From Ignavibacteriota bacterium (GTDB taxonomy: Bacteria; Bacteroidota; Ignavibacteria; Palsa-1295), in assembly GCA_003151825.1 (NCBI GenBank), contig PLYO01000021.1, positions 127,976 through 185,583 of the forward strand: DNA of 57,608 bases, read 5' to 3'. Of the stretch, positions 9,774 through 20,000 are shown one piece after another. Positions within the stretch are counted from its first letter, which is position 1. Each line of letters starts with the position of its first letter. Below the pieces are notes generated by a model, which was not told the DNA's origin, did no database searches, and was given only the letters and a program-made list of their open reading frames with translations. A program made the position numbers and the translations under genes.

Positions 9774-11225
9774 TTATTGTTTTTCTATCGCCGTTATCTC
9801 GTAATCCCCATTTCCCATCCGGGTTAGCGTAAAGTGAACGGATTCGTTGATTTTAACGGACTGCAAAAACTTGGGATCGGAGGCTTTGTACGCCATAGTC
9901 ATTGGCGGCATCACTCCAGGCACGTTGCCATGATCGAGCGTAATGGTTTCCAGCTGCATGTCAATAGCACGAACAGTTGCCGTTCCTTCGCCGGAACTCT
10001 TAGTGCTGGTTTCGCCCATGTTCATGCCTGCCATTGGGTTGCCCTTCGTTATCTCATGCTCGGCATCGACCAAGAAAGAGCCATTCGATGCAACCTTTTC
10101 GCCAAGAGCAAGACCGCTCACAACTTGGTAATAGTTATCAGGCGATAGGACGCCAAGCGTGACTTCATGCCGCGAGAACATATTGCCGGAGTCGAGTACC
10201 CAGACATAATTTCCAGTCCCGGTTCGAACGACGGCATCCTGTGGTATCGAGAGAGACCGTCCCAAGTCAGAGCTTATCGTTGCTGAGAAGGTCATTTGCG
10301 GGCGGAGTTTGTACGAGGGATTTGGCAGGCTTAACCGGACTCGAATCGTGCGCGACGTTTGGTCTTCGACTGGCGAGATCAGGATTACTTTGCCCACGAA
10401 TTTCTCTCCCGGATAGGATTCTGTATAAATAGTTATGGATTGTGCGAGCCGAACGAATCGAATGGCTTGCTCCGGCACGTTGATTTCAGCCCATACCGTC
10501 GAGAGATCAGCAAGCTGGAAAATACTCGCACCTTCATCGACATACGCTCCCTCCTGAGAAAGTTTTTCCAGCACCACTCCATCCATCGGCGCGGTAACGA
10601 TAACGGTGTTGGCTACTGTGCCATTTTGTTTTAACTGGCGGATCTGATCTTCGGTCAATCCATAGAGTTCAAGGCGTTTCTTATTTGCATTCGTCAGTCC
10701 AGCATCGGCGTGGTCACTCATACCCGGCATGTTCGCTTGATCCGACTTGCCGTTACCGGCAGCGATCAGATAATCTTTTTCCGCGCTCAGGATGTCCGGG
10801 CTGTAGAACTCGAAGAGGCGTTCGCCCCTACGGACGTACTCTCCTGTTGCTGCAACGAACATGTGCTCGATCCTTCCGCGCGCGCGCGCGGCAATGATCT
10901 TTTCAGCCGGCTCGGGAATTTCGATCACGCCGACCGTTGAAATCTTGCTCGAGAATTCGCGCGATTCGACCGTGACTACTCCAATGCCCGAACGGACCAT
11001 TGCATCACTCGTTAGGCTGACCATCTCCGAACCACTGTCGGCAAGGCTCGCTATGTTCGTTGGGCTTTTAAGAACGGTGTATTTTTTCTCGCGCTGTGTC
11101 AGTAAAACAACGAGTGCGATGGTGATTCCAACGGCAACAAGTGCGGTCGCCACATACCATACCCGCTTTCGGTTCGTGTTTGTTTTAGCTTCTATGTTCA
11201 TCATAACGTTAGATTCTATTTCCAA
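9774..11225 (-). CDS. cusB: CusB-type membrane fusion protein with C-terminal CusF domain
   Basis: This is the periplasmic adaptor joining CusA to CusC. It has one N-terminal membrane segment (about 22-43), a barrel-sandwich/lipoyl region, a helical hairpin, and beta-barrel domains with the typical TAPMDGVVLE and IPQDAVVRTG blocks. After a Met-rich linker (NPMAGMNMGE) residues about 416-483 form a CusF domain with DHGNVPGVMPPMTM, again with Met where E. coli CusF has Trp. The start at 11225 overlaps the end of cusC by 10 bp; a start at 11204 (MMNIEAK) is also possible. Confidence 0.92.
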   Translation of the reverse strand: MEIESNVMMNIEAKTNTNRKRVWYVATALVAVGITIALVVLLTQREKKYTVLKSPTNIASLADSGSEMVSLTSDAMVRSGIGVVTVESREFSSKISTVGVIEIPEPAEKIIAARARGRIEHMFVAATGEYVRRGERLFEFYSPDILSAEKDYLIAAGNGKSDQANMPGMSDHADAGLTNANKKRLELYGLTEDQIRQLKQNGTVANTVIVTAPMDGVVLEKLSQEGAYVDEGASIFQLADLSTVWAEINVPEQAIRFVRLAQSITIYTESYPGEKFVGKVILISPVEDQTSRTIRVRLSLPNPSYKLRPQMTFSATISSDLGRSLSIPQDAVVRTGTGNYVWVLDSGNMFSRHEVTLGVLSPDNYYQVVSGLALGEKVASNGSFLVDAEHEITKGNPMAGMNMGETSTKSSGEGTATVRAIDMQLETITLDHGNVPGVMPPMTMAYKASDPKFLQSVKINESVHFTLTRMGNGDYEITAIEKQ

Positions 11226-12580
11226 TCACTTCTGCCCGTATATTGCACGAGCGTTGTTCCTGTCAAGAATTCTATGCTTGCAATTGCTTTATTGTATTCC
11301 GCTTCCAAACGATAGCGATCGTGCTCGCGGTGAAAATGCGCCAATTCGGTTCTCACCACGTTTTCTATATCCGTCTTACCGTAGGTATAGCTGGCAATGC
11401 TGGTTTGGGTCGCTTGTTCAGACGAAGGATAAATTTCGTCGTGGAGCAGCGCGTATTCCTCTCGGACGCCTTGCAGCTTGGCGAGATTCGTTTCGAGTGC
11501 GGCGTGAATGTTAAGTTCCTCCTCCCGCCCATCCGTTTCCTTCATTGTTCGCATTGCCTCGGCTTCACCCAACGCCTCGCTGCGTTTTCCGTTGAAATTA
11601 AATGGAAGCTCGATACTCACGGTTGCGGAGATCATGTTCGACTGGTACATGGAAGTGGGAACGATGCCAAGCACTGAGGCGCCGGGATAATTTGCCGGGT
11701 TCATAGGCGATGCAGCCGAGAGCGCATCGCGCTGCATGTAGGCGAGTGTAAGCTCAAAGTCCGGATACCTGTCAAGATCGTTTCGTTGATACTGAAGACG
11801 TTGTTGTTCCGTCTGCGCTCGCAACTTTTTTAGTGAAGGACGGTTCTCATGAGCTATCGAATCAAGACGGGCCAGCGAATAATCAAATGTGGGAAGTCCC
11901 AACGTAGGTGTCACAGAAAATTGGGCAGCGTTCCCAACGGCTTGTTCCACATCGGCCCGAAGCTCTCGGACCATCGTCTGATCCTCAATAACCTCTGTTG
12001 CGATGTTAGCGTGTTCGAGCTTAAGATCCAGAATTTGTGATTGTGTGGAATTACCTGTTGAAAGCTTCGACTCCGCGAGACGAATAAGATCATCAAGGTC
12101 TCGCGCATGCAATTCATTGACTGCAATGGCACGTTCAAGATGATAAATGTCGAAGTAGGCGAGCTTCACTTCCATAGCGAGTTTGTTTCGTGTTTCGCTT
12201 AAATCGTCTTGGCTGGTTAAAGTATCTTGCGCAGCGATCTCTCCTTCAAGCGGCAGTTTGCCGGGATAGGGAAAAGCCTGACTTATTCCGATCATCTTGG
12301 ATGTCATCGGATCATCGGAGAATGTGAACGAATTCGTGGGAAGGTTTTCGACACCGAGCATTAGCATCGGATTCGAGAGAGCCGACTTCTGGGCTATTCT
12401 TCTGCGGGCCGCCTCGATCTGTGCCATTCCCGACGCGATCAAGGGATGTGACTCTATATGGGCAATGAGCGCATATAGCCCTGAGATCGAACTGTCAGAA
12501 TTCGATTGCGCTCGCGCGATGTTTGCTGTCAGTAACAGCGCGCTAAAAAGTGCAAATTTTAAGAAAACGTGTTTATTCAT
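11216..12580 (-). CDS. cusC: CusC/TolC-family outer-membrane efflux protein
   Basis: This is the outer-membrane channel of the tripartite efflux complex. The start at 12580 (MNKHVFLKFALF) gives a clear signal peptide ending near ARAQ; the in-frame stretch upstream to 12682 lacks a signal and is unlikely to be translated. The 454-residue length and the two repeated long helical segments (for example HLERAIAVNELHARDLDDL and HAALETNLAKLQ) match outer-membrane efflux protein repeats. It opens the pump part of the operon and overlaps cusB by 10 bp. Confidence 0.9.
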   Translation of the reverse strand: MNKHVFLKFALFSALLLTANIARAQSNSDSSISGLYALIAHIESHPLIASGMAQIEAARRRIAQKSALSNPMLMLGVENLPTNSFTFSDDPMTSKMIGISQAFPYPGKLPLEGEIAAQDTLTSQDDLSETRNKLAMEVKLAYFDIYHLERAIAVNELHARDLDDLIRLAESKLSTGNSTQSQILDLKLEHANIATEVIEDQTMVRELRADVEQAVGNAAQFSVTPTLGLPTFDYSLARLDSIAHENRPSLKKLRAQTEQQRLQYQRNDLDRYPDFELTLAYMQRDALSAASPMNPANYPGASVLGIVPTSMYQSNMISATVSIELPFNFNGKRSEALGEAEAMRTMKETDGREEELNIHAALETNLAKLQGVREEYALLHDEIYPSSEQATQTSIASYTYGKTDIENVVRTELAHFHREHDRYRLEAEYNKAIASIEFLTGTTLVQYTGRSDWK

Positions 12581-12651
12581 TTTGCGATACGATACGATCG
12601 GTAACCGCGACCATACGATCACGGTGAAATTAATTCCGAAAGTATTGTTCG

Positions 12652-13017
12652 CTAAATGCGGAAGGTCGAGAACAGGGCACACTTCTCCACCGAAGGTTGG
12701 TGTGGAGGTGCGAAAGATGCTATACGAGCACTATTAGAAGCACCAAAAGAGGACAGCGGAAGGCAATGGGTGCTTGAAAGGAATGATGAAGAAGAGAAAA
12801 ACTTGAACGAGGCTTGTATTGCGAATTGAGATTCGAGCGCAAGATGCTTTGAAATAGTGACGCAGCACGATTTTCGGGCGGTTCCAGCCTTTTGGCAGGC
12901 TTCGCATGTCGCCGTGGACATTCCCGATCGTTTCGAACAAGCACGAGTCGTTATCGTTACACCCGTCGTCGAGACGAGGAGCGCGAGTGATAAAAAAACC
13001 CTTGCTATCTTACTCAT
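12652..13017 (-). CDS. Small secreted Cys-containing protein, HYC_CC_PP-like
   Basis: The 121-residue product has a signal peptide (about 1-20), a short Cys-containing block (ACSKRSG, CEAC, SCC) and a C-terminus beginning with PPHQP and ending in a hydrophobic FRI tail. This layout resembles the HYC_CC_PP family, small proteins that commonly sit in front of copper efflux genes in Bacteroidota. The HYC signature itself is altered (RAC). Metal binding through the cysteines is likely but unproven. It overlaps the preceding lipoprotein gene by 8 bp. Confidence 0.6.
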   Translation of the reverse strand: MSKIARVFLSLALLVSTTGVTITTRACSKRSGMSTATCEACQKAGTARKSCCVTISKHLALESQFAIQASFKFFSSSSFLSSTHCLPLSSFGASNSARIASFAPPHQPSVEKCALFSTFRI

Positions 13018-13777
13018 ACAACTCGAAAAACGAATTTAAAGAGGAAAAGTTCATTTGTGCAAATCCGTCCAATTCAATATTCGTCACCTTGGCATTGGCA
13101 TCGTAGGTTACCGCATACGAGGACGGCATCGACATCGTCATGCCGTTCATCATCATGGGCTGACGAATTGTGTTACTAATGACCTTATGTCCATCAAGTG
13201 AGGCCTTATCACACATGGTTTCGTAGAAGACCAGGTTCCCCATCGAAAATCCATAGTCGAATGCGCATTGAAAGGGAGTGCCGTGATATTCCGATGCGGT
13301 CGTGTCCATCCAATGAACTCCCATCATCATCTCCGACATGCTATCGGTCGTATAGCCAGAGGGCATCATCATGTTCATCGGCATCATTCCGTCCATGCCT
13401 GACATGATTCCCATGCGAGCAGCCATGACGATCAGGAAGAAATGTGGATCGATGTGCGGCTTGTTGTATGGCGCGGGATCGTGCGTGGCATAATCGAGCG
13501 CAATACTTTTGAATATGCTTGAAACACCGCTTGGCGCAGGCAATTCGAACATCGAATCCCTCGTACCTATGCTCGCAAGCGCAGCATCGGAGATTGTTAC
13601 GCCCACTGAGGTCACTTTACCCGAGGCATCGGTCTTGATCCATGAGTTCGCGCTTCCTGTGCCGATGGTGACCGGCGAGCCATCGAAAGTCGTTGGAGTA
13701 GAACTTGTCGAGTTAGTTTTGCATCCTGCAAGCAATCCGAAGGAGAGAAGCAGTACAAAATGGAAGAGATGTTTCAT
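13010..13777 (-). CDS. Met-rich lipoprotein, DUF5602/TTHB210-like
   Basis: The 255-residue product has a lipoprotein signal with lipobox LLAGC (Cys19). The middle has the pattern WIKTDASGKVTSVGVTIS, then FELPAPSG and KPHIDPHFFLI, which resembles the TTHB210-like DUF5602 domain. Residues about 120-160 are extremely rich in Met (GMDGMMPMNMMMP, SEMMMG) with nearby His, typical for Cu(I)/Ag(I) capture. It is the first gene of the continuous copper operon, so it may act as an envelope metal trap. Confidence 0.65.
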   Translation of the reverse strand: MKHLFHFVLLLSFGLLAGCKTNSTSSTPTTFDGSPVTIGTGSANSWIKTDASGKVTSVGVTISDAALASIGTRDSMFELPAPSGVSSIFKSIALDYATHDPAPYNKPHIDPHFFLIVMAARMGIMSGMDGMMPMNMMMPSGYTTDSMSEMMMGVHWMDTTASEYHGTPFQCAFDYGFSMGNLVFYETMCDKASLDGHKVISNTIRQPMMMNGMTMSMPSSYAVTYDANAKVTNIELDGFAQMNFSSLNSFFELYE

Positions 13778-13797
13778 TAGTAAACGAAATGATGTAA

Positions 13798-14085
13798 TTA
13801 GTGCAAGATGTTAATAACGGAGCCTACACTCGTGCTTCCGTTGGACTCGAACCGAAGGAGATATGCGCCGGATGGAACAGATCCCACCGCAATATCGACT
13901 TTCCCTGCACTCGCTATTGGTGTGCTAAGTATGCGCTGACCCGACGTTGAGTAGAGAACGAATTGACCCTCTCTCATACCATCAGGCAGACTGACAGTGA
14001 CCAGCGCGTTTGCTGGATTTGGGAATACTTCCATACTTGGTTTGGAAGTCCGAACCGGTGAAACCGAAGCACCTGCCGCGGTCAT
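13798..14085 (-). pseudogene. Orphan T9SS type A sorting domain (gene remnant)
   Basis: About 95 codons encode only a type IX secretion C-terminal domain: the PNPAN turn (MEVFPNPANALVTVSL), the ILSTPI strand and the PSGAYLLRFE ending. The open frame can be read back to 14244, but that part runs out of phase inside the DUF72 gene and gives no signal peptide or cargo domain. A sorting domain without cargo has no obvious use, so I read it as the stump of a larger secreted protein left by a rearrangement at the junction with the copper operon. Confidence 0.6.
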
Positions 14086-14116
14086 CGTTACCGCATTTGT
14101 TGTGAATGTTCCATAG

Positions 14117-15058
14117 TTATTTCTGAGGGTATAAAAGTTGCAGAACCCCCGCAATGGTATTCGGCGCGTTGCCTTCCGTGCGGTTGTTAATAAAAGCGTA
14201 GAGTTTCCGATTCGCAGCCATGCTGAGACGCGCGGTTTCTGCAATCGCTTCTCGCATTTCCGGCATATCTAACTGAGTGCGGTCATACGGTTGAAATTCA
14301 TCCACCGCTTCGTTATGCTTCACTCCGGGCCGAACCAACGCCCGAATGACCGTGTGCGGCGCTGGAAAGACGTTCGGAATTTCCAGTTGCTCCGCAATGG
14401 TTGGAACCCACGTTTGCTGGTTCAGGACGTGTGCCACGCCGTGATGTTCGAGGCAATCGTAATACCGCTCGAACGTAATTAGCTGAGGGTCACGAACCTC
14501 AACAGAGAGCTTCGCGTCGGTCTTAGGAATGAGCGACAAAAATTTGTGCAAGTCTTTCACAAATTGGAGCGGCGAATAATCTAATTGCCCGTAGGATCTT
14601 CCAAAAAAGAACGGCGAGAATTCGAGAATGATAGGGCCAAGTTTTTCTCCAAGTGCGCTCACGGTTGGTTCGAAAAAGTGTTCTCTGTAAAGCCGCGCAT
14701 CGAGGAAGCCAGCATTCGGAACGCCTCTATGATCTCGCCGCTCACTAATCGAGTTCGTAACTTTAATCGCGAACCGGAAATCGTCCGGCACTTGCTCCGC
14801 GTATTTCGTCAGTTGTTTTGGTTCCGGGAAGCGCCAGAAGCCTCCATCGAAGCACACCGTTGGAAAAATGGTTGCAAATTCAGATAAGCACTCGGCCTCG
14901 AAACGCTTCTTTTGCACTTTCGAGCGCGGGCCGGAGTAGTCTTTGTTATAGACCTGTCCGATCCACCCCTCGTATTTCCACGAAGAAGTTCCAATATAAA
15001 TACCCTGCTTTTCAAGCTCCTTTAATTTGGGAGTGGTCTTTTCAACTGAGAATTCCAT
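14117..15058 (-). CDS. DUF72 (YecE-like) family protein
   Basis: The product has 313 residues from the start at 15058 (MEFSVEKTTP); 19 more in-frame residues lie upstream but add nothing recognisable. The family features are GIYIGTSSWKYEGW near the start, FPTVCFDGGFWRFPEP, VEVRDP and the C-terminal YAFINNRTEGNAPNT, all typical of the TIM-barrel-like DUF72 family, whose biochemical role is unknown. Members often sit near DNA-repair genes. Here it is divergent from dinB across 143 bp. Confidence 0.85.
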   Translation of the reverse strand: MEFSVEKTTPKLKELEKQGIYIGTSSWKYEGWIGQVYNKDYSGPRSKVQKKRFEAECLSEFATIFPTVCFDGGFWRFPEPKQLTKYAEQVPDDFRFAIKVTNSISERRDHRGVPNAGFLDARLYREHFFEPTVSALGEKLGPIILEFSPFFFGRSYGQLDYSPLQFVKDLHKFLSLIPKTDAKLSVEVRDPQLITFERYYDCLEHHGVAHVLNQQTWVPTIAEQLEIPNVFPAPHTVIRALVRPGVKHNEAVDEFQPYDRTQLDMPEMREAIAETARLSMAANRKLYAFINNRTEGNAPNTIAGVLQLLYPQK

Positions 15059-15150
15059 GCAAATAAAACAACTTGGGTATTCTAATTCATTTCCGATGTT
15101 TTCAACATCCACCAATGCGTTCGCATTATTTCTTCATTAGCGGAACCACC

Positions 15151-15197
15151 AATAGGTGCCCATATTGTTGCCATTCTTGCGGTGATAGGCACCTATT
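15151..15197. promoter_or_regulatory. 10-bp inverted repeat in the dinB leader
   Basis: AATAGGTGCC (15151-15160) and GGCACCTATT (15188-15197) are a perfect inverted repeat separated by 27 bp, ending 4 bp before the dinB start codon. The gap contains TATTGTTG (15164-15171), a loose match to a TAnnTTTG -7 box. The repeat could be a split operator or an mRNA hairpin hiding the start. It is the only candidate damage-response signal seen in front of the mutagenesis cassette. Confidence 0.4.
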
Positions 15198-15201
15198 TCG
15201 C

Positions 15202-16365
15202 ATGGAAAATCATATTCTACATCTTGACCTCGATACATTCTTCGTTTCAGTTGAGCGGTTACTTGACCCGGCGCTGAACAATCGTCCGGTGATCGTCGGG
15301 GGGAATCCGTTCGGGCGCGGGGTTGTCGCGGGTTGCAGCTACGAAGCGCGGGCGTTCGGAATACACTCCGCAATGCCGATTCGGAGGGCATACCGCCTTT
15401 GCCCGGACGCGGCGTATCTTCATGGCAGTTACATTCATTACGCGGAGTATTCGAAGCTCGTTCGTGAAATGCTAACGGAGCTTGCTCCGATCTGTCAGGT
15501 ATCGAGCGTTGACGAATTCTTTTTGGACTTGTCCCGCACGGAATCGCTAAAGGGAGACACCTATCGCTGGGCGCAATCCATTCGCCGGGAAGTGAGCGGC
15601 GAGACAAACCTTCCTCTCTCTTGCGGTCTTGCATCGAATAAACTGATTGCCAAAGTAGCAACCACCGAAGTTGCAAAAAAAGGTGAAGCGCGGCACTTCA
15701 AAGTTGCGGGCGGTGGGGAAGCAGCCTTCCTCTCACCGTTCAACATTCGAGCTTTGCCGGGAGTAGGAGAGGTCAACGAAAATAAGTTAGTACAACTTGG
15801 AGTACGGCGAATCGGTCAACTGGCACAAACCCCTGTGCCGATCCTATCTCGTTTCTTTGGGCGCAAAGCCGGAAGCAATCTGCACGAACGCGCTCAGGGG
15901 ATAGACCACTCTGTGGTGCTTCCCACAAGAGAGCAGAAGAGTTATTCGAGAAGCAAGACATTTGGAGAGGATCTGATGGAGCCAGACAAACTGTATTCAG
16001 AACTTCTCGCACTCTCGTCTCAACTTGCCAGCGATCTTCGGCAAGCAAAACTTCTCACGAAAAAAATTACGCTCACACTCCGATATTCCGATTTTTCCTC
16101 GTTCACTAAGACGATCACCTGTTCGTGGATAAACAAAGACCAAGAAATTTACCGGCTTGCTTCCAAGTTATTTCGGGAGTTGTGGACACGCCGCGTTCGT
16201 ATTCGCCTTTTAGGGCTTGAAGCGAACGCACTTCTCGAAGACTTGGAGCAGCAATATCTTTTTCAAGAAGAGAAAGCAGCCGATCCTCTGTACGGTACGA
16301 TTGATTCGCTACGGGATAAATATGGAAAGAGAATCGTAGGGTTCGCAAGTGGAATGGCAGCATGA
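15202..16365 (+). CDS. dinB: Y-family DNA polymerase IV (DinB)
   Basis: This is a translesion DNA polymerase of 387 residues. The start at 15202 (MENHILHLDLDTFF) follows the family; 43 in-frame residues upstream are not conserved-looking. Catalytic acids Asp9 and Asp104/Glu105 (SVDEFF) are present, so unlike ImuB this protein should polymerise. The fingers (GRGVVAGCSYEARAFGI), the thumb HhH region (IRALPGVGEVNENKL), the little finger and a clamp-binding-like QQYLF near the C-terminus are visible. Its stop overlaps the next start as ATGA, the first link of a three-gene cassette with dnaE2. Confidence 0.9.
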   Translation: MENHILHLDLDTFFVSVERLLDPALNNRPVIVGGNPFGRGVVAGCSYEARAFGIHSAMPIRRAYRLCPDAAYLHGSYIHYAEYSKLVREMLTELAPICQVSSVDEFFLDLSRTESLKGDTYRWAQSIRREVSGETNLPLSCGLASNKLIAKVATTEVAKKGEARHFKVAGGGEAAFLSPFNIRALPGVGEVNENKLVQLGVRRIGQLAQTPVPILSRFFGRKAGSNLHERAQGIDHSVVLPTREQKSYSRSKTFGEDLMEPDKLYSELLALSSQLASDLRQAKLLTKKITLTLRYSDFSSFTKTITCSWINKDQEIYRLASKLFRELWTRRVRIRLLGLEANALLEDLEQQYLFQEEKAADPLYGTIDSLRDKYGKRIVGFASGMAA

Positions 16366-17078
16366 AGGAGAGTATTTATATCGGAGTAGAATCGCACGGA
16401 CAGTGGATGATCGCTCATCCACCGCTTGAATCGAAGCCGCACTTTCCAACGATGGAATTTTCTTTCAGTGTTCATGGATTACCGGAACAATCTATCGTCA
16501 CCAAAGCTCAAAGGACGATTCCCCGCCCAGTCTGGCGCGTGACGATCACTGACTTTGAATCCGAACAGAAATACTTTCTTCATTCGTCCTGGCCCTTATT
16601 CGTGAATGCGCTCGATCCACTTCGGGACACGCTCATTCTCGCATTAGACCGATCGAGCGAGTACGAAGCAAAGCAGCTTGACACGTTACGCGAGATTGTT
16701 GAATCCCTGTACCCGCTCCGTTGCTTTTTAGAATTCGAACATCATTCGTGGTCACATGGCAAGGACGTTTTGCGCGGCGCGAAGAGTCTCATTGTACAGC
16801 ATGACTCTCCTGAACTTCCGGGAATCATAAAGGACATTCAATCGTGCGGCAAGCATTCATTGCTCCGGCTTCTTGGAAGGAACAAGCGCACTTGGTTCGA
16901 GCACCGTTCAAATGAACGATTCACGTATGAGTATAACAAGTCGGAACTGTCATCCATTGCCGGAAGGATTCGCTCCCTCAGAGAAGGAACGGATTCGGTA
17001 ACAGTGATCGTCGCAGCCCACCCCGCTCAATCGGCACACGAAACAGCAATCGGTTTAATATCCATTATTTCAAAATAA
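16362..17078 (+). CDS. Unknown protein between dinB and dnaE2
   Basis: I do not recognise this 238-residue protein. It has no signal peptide, no membrane segment and no Walker A motif, so it is not a RecA/ImuA-like ATPase despite standing where imuA would in an ImuA-ImuB-DnaE2 cassette. Visible blocks are SRPVWRV-like strands, PLFVNALDPLRDTLILALDR and the C-terminal VTVIVAAHPAQSAHETAIG. It is translationally coupled to dinB (ATGA) and ends 2 bp before dnaE2. The coupling suggests a subunit or accessory factor of the mutagenic polymerase pair; this is inference. Confidence 0.75.
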   Translation: MKESIYIGVESHGQWMIAHPPLESKPHFPTMEFSFSVHGLPEQSIVTKAQRTIPRPVWRVTITDFESEQKYFLHSSWPLFVNALDPLRDTLILALDRSSEYEAKQLDTLREIVESLYPLRCFLEFEHHSWSHGKDVLRGAKSLIVQHDSPELPGIIKDIQSCGKHSLLRLLGRNKRTWFEHRSNERFTYEYNKSELSSIAGRIRSLREGTDSVTVIVAAHPAQSAHETAIGLISIISK

Positions 17079-17080
17079 CT

Positions 17081-20000
17081 ATGTTCACGCACTTACACGC
17101 TCACTCATTCTATTCGTTCAGTCGCGGGACAATCTCGCCTGAGCAACTTGTCGAACTCGCCGCAAACGCGGGGATGAATTCTATTGCCCAAACGGACACA
17201 AACAATCTTACCGGAGCAATCGAGTTCTACATTGCAGCAAAAAAGCACGGAATCAAACCGATTATCGGTGTAGAACTCCGAACGAGATTTGAGACTGCTA
17301 CAATTCTTGCTCGAAATGCAAATGGTTACAAGGAGCTATGTGATATTGTAACGGCAGTGCTGGAAGCCATTCCACAAATCAAACCTAAGTTCACACTTGA
17401 AAGCGAAGAACCGGGAAAGGCGCAAATGCAGGAAGAAGAGACAGAGTATAAACCGCTCGCTCCGTTCCTTTTGGATCTGTCTGAGAATGCCGTTGCGCTT
17501 TCATCGAGCGTCACACTTCTCGAACAGCTTGCTTCGAATGGCAGAAAAAAGAATCTCTTCATCGAACTAACCCCGCACTCCCGAAAGGACTGGAAATCAC
17601 TTCGAAATATCTATCGTCGTTTTGGGTTGCCGTGTGTTGCTACGAACGATATTCTCTTCGAGAAAAGAGAAGAGCACGGGTTACACTCTCTACTTCGAGC
17701 TATCGGCACCAATACGACGATCACAACTGTACCGGCTTGGGAAGTTGGTGCGGAATGTCAGCACTTTACTTCCGAACAGGAACTTCGAAACCTCCTTTCT
17801 GGAATTGGAGAGGACGCTTTCACCAACGCTCAGAAGATTGCCGATTCATGCAACATCGAGCTTGACTTTTCCTATTCGAAGTTCACAAAATATCCTGTTG
17901 ACGATCCTCCGGCGTTCCTTCGGGCACTTGCTGAGGAAGGATTCCGAAAAAGATTCGAACACCCAACCAGCGAACACCGCGCTCGATTCGAACAGGAGCT
18001 AACGACGATCACTGAACTCCGTGCAACAGACTATTATCTTTCTGTTTGGGATATGATTCAATTTGAGAAGAGCAAGAACCTTCCTCACTTGGGACGCGGC
18101 TCCGGCGCTAACTCGCTCGTAGCATACTGCCTCGAAATATCGAATGTTGATCCTATTAAGAATAAACTACGTTTCGAGCGGTTCCTGAACCCGGAACGAT
18201 CTATGCCGCCGGACTTCGATATTGATTTCATTTGGAAGGATCGTTACGAAGTCATTCACTATATGATTGATAAATTCGGCAAAGACCGCGCTGCTATGCT
18301 TTGCACGGTTCAATGTTATCGAGGGAAGGGAGCTATTCGTGAGACGGGGAAAGCGTTGGGTTTTACGGACGCTGAGATAAACGAGCAACAGGCGCACGTT
18401 CGAAGCGCCTTCGCAACGGGTAACCCGGTTTCACGTTCGAAGGATGAACTGAACAAGCTCGAAGATATTAAACAATGGATGCTTTGTGCCGCTCGGATCG
18501 AGGGGTTCCCTCGAAACCTCAACATGCACGCCGGGGGACTTCTAATTGCAGACAAATCTCTTTCGCATTATACGCCTGTTCAAATGACTCCAAGCGGGCT
18601 TCCGATCACTCAGCAGGATATGTACACGGCGGACGATTGGAGGCTCCCCAAAATTGATATTCTTGCAACACGGGGACTTGGGACGTATTGGGACACCATG
18701 CGAATTGTTGAGGAGTGCACCGGCATTCGTCCTCCGGTGGAAGATGTGAACGTTGCGCTTAACGATGAGCGAACGCGGGAGCTTATTCGAAGTGGCAAAA
18801 CGAGGGGTTGTTTTTATATCGAGAGTCCGGCAATGATAGGACTCCTGAGAAAGCTCCAAACTGACACGTTCGAATGTCTCACCGCTGCGTCCTCCGTCAT
18901 TCGTCCCGGTGTTGCACAATCTGGAATGATGCAAGAGTTCATTGCCCGTCACCGCGACCCTGAGCGGCGAAAGAAAGCCGATCCTCTCCTTGCCAAGCTA
19001 ATGCCTGAGACTTACGGCGTTATGGTGTACCAAGAGGACGTGCTAACCGTCGCGCACGAAGTCGCGGGACTCACTTACGGGGAAGCCGATCTAATGCGCC
19101 GTGCAATGAGTGGAAAGACGCGCTCACACGAACGCATGACCGATCTGGAAGGAAAGTTCTTTCAGGGATGCAAACGAAAGGGAGTGCCGGACAACGTTGC
19201 CAGTGAGATTTGGAGGCAAATCGTCTCGTTCTCCGGTTACTCGTTCTGCAAGGCGCACTCTGCAAGTTACGCCGTGCTCTCGTTTCAGGAAGCGTGGCTG
19301 AAAGTTTATTATCCTGCTGAGTTTCTTTGTTCGGTGCTGAATAATCAGGGCGGGTTCTATCGTCACCAAGAATATCTGAACGAAGCGCGGTTGCTTGGGG
19401 TAACGGTAAAGCTCCCGGACGTGAACCTGAGTGGCTTTGAACATACCGTTGACGAAGAAGGGGCAATCCGTTTAGGGTTCCTATCTTTCAAGAGTTTGTC
19501 CAGCAATTCCGTTGAACGCTTGCTATCGTCAAGAACGGAAATGCTATTTTCTTCCATCGAGGACTTTGCAATTCGAAGCGGAGTGACGATGGAGGATGGA
19601 GCATTACTTATCACTCTTGGAGCGTGTGACTCATTCGGCCTTCGACGTGTGGAGGCACTTGTACGGTTTCGTGCTGCTATGTTAGGCAGTTCCCATTCCC
19701 AAAAAATAAGAGGGCAAGCGGGTTTGGGCTTCACGGACGATCTATCTCATTTCTCGCTCTCACACCTCAGCGATTATGACCCACTCAATCAATTCCGATT
19801 GGAACGAAGCACGTTCGGTTACTCCGTCACAAATCATCCGTGCGACTTTCTCAATCGGTGTTCTGAAAGAGAAATAACTGCTTCCAATCTTGCAAAGCAT
19901 GTTGGGAAGCGAGTGACGGTTCTTGGAGCCGTGGCAGCTACAAAGAGAGTTACCACGAAGCGCGGGGAGAATATGCTAATGCTAAACCTCTCCGATCACT

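Noticed and set aside
13798..14244. Longer 148-codon version of the T9SS fragment
   Set aside because: The first 53 codons overlap the DUF72 gene out of phase and are basic, non-secretory sequence, so I kept only the sorting domain.
16362..17078. ImuA-like ATPase assignment
   Set aside because: The position fits, but no Walker A or B motif is visible in the protein.
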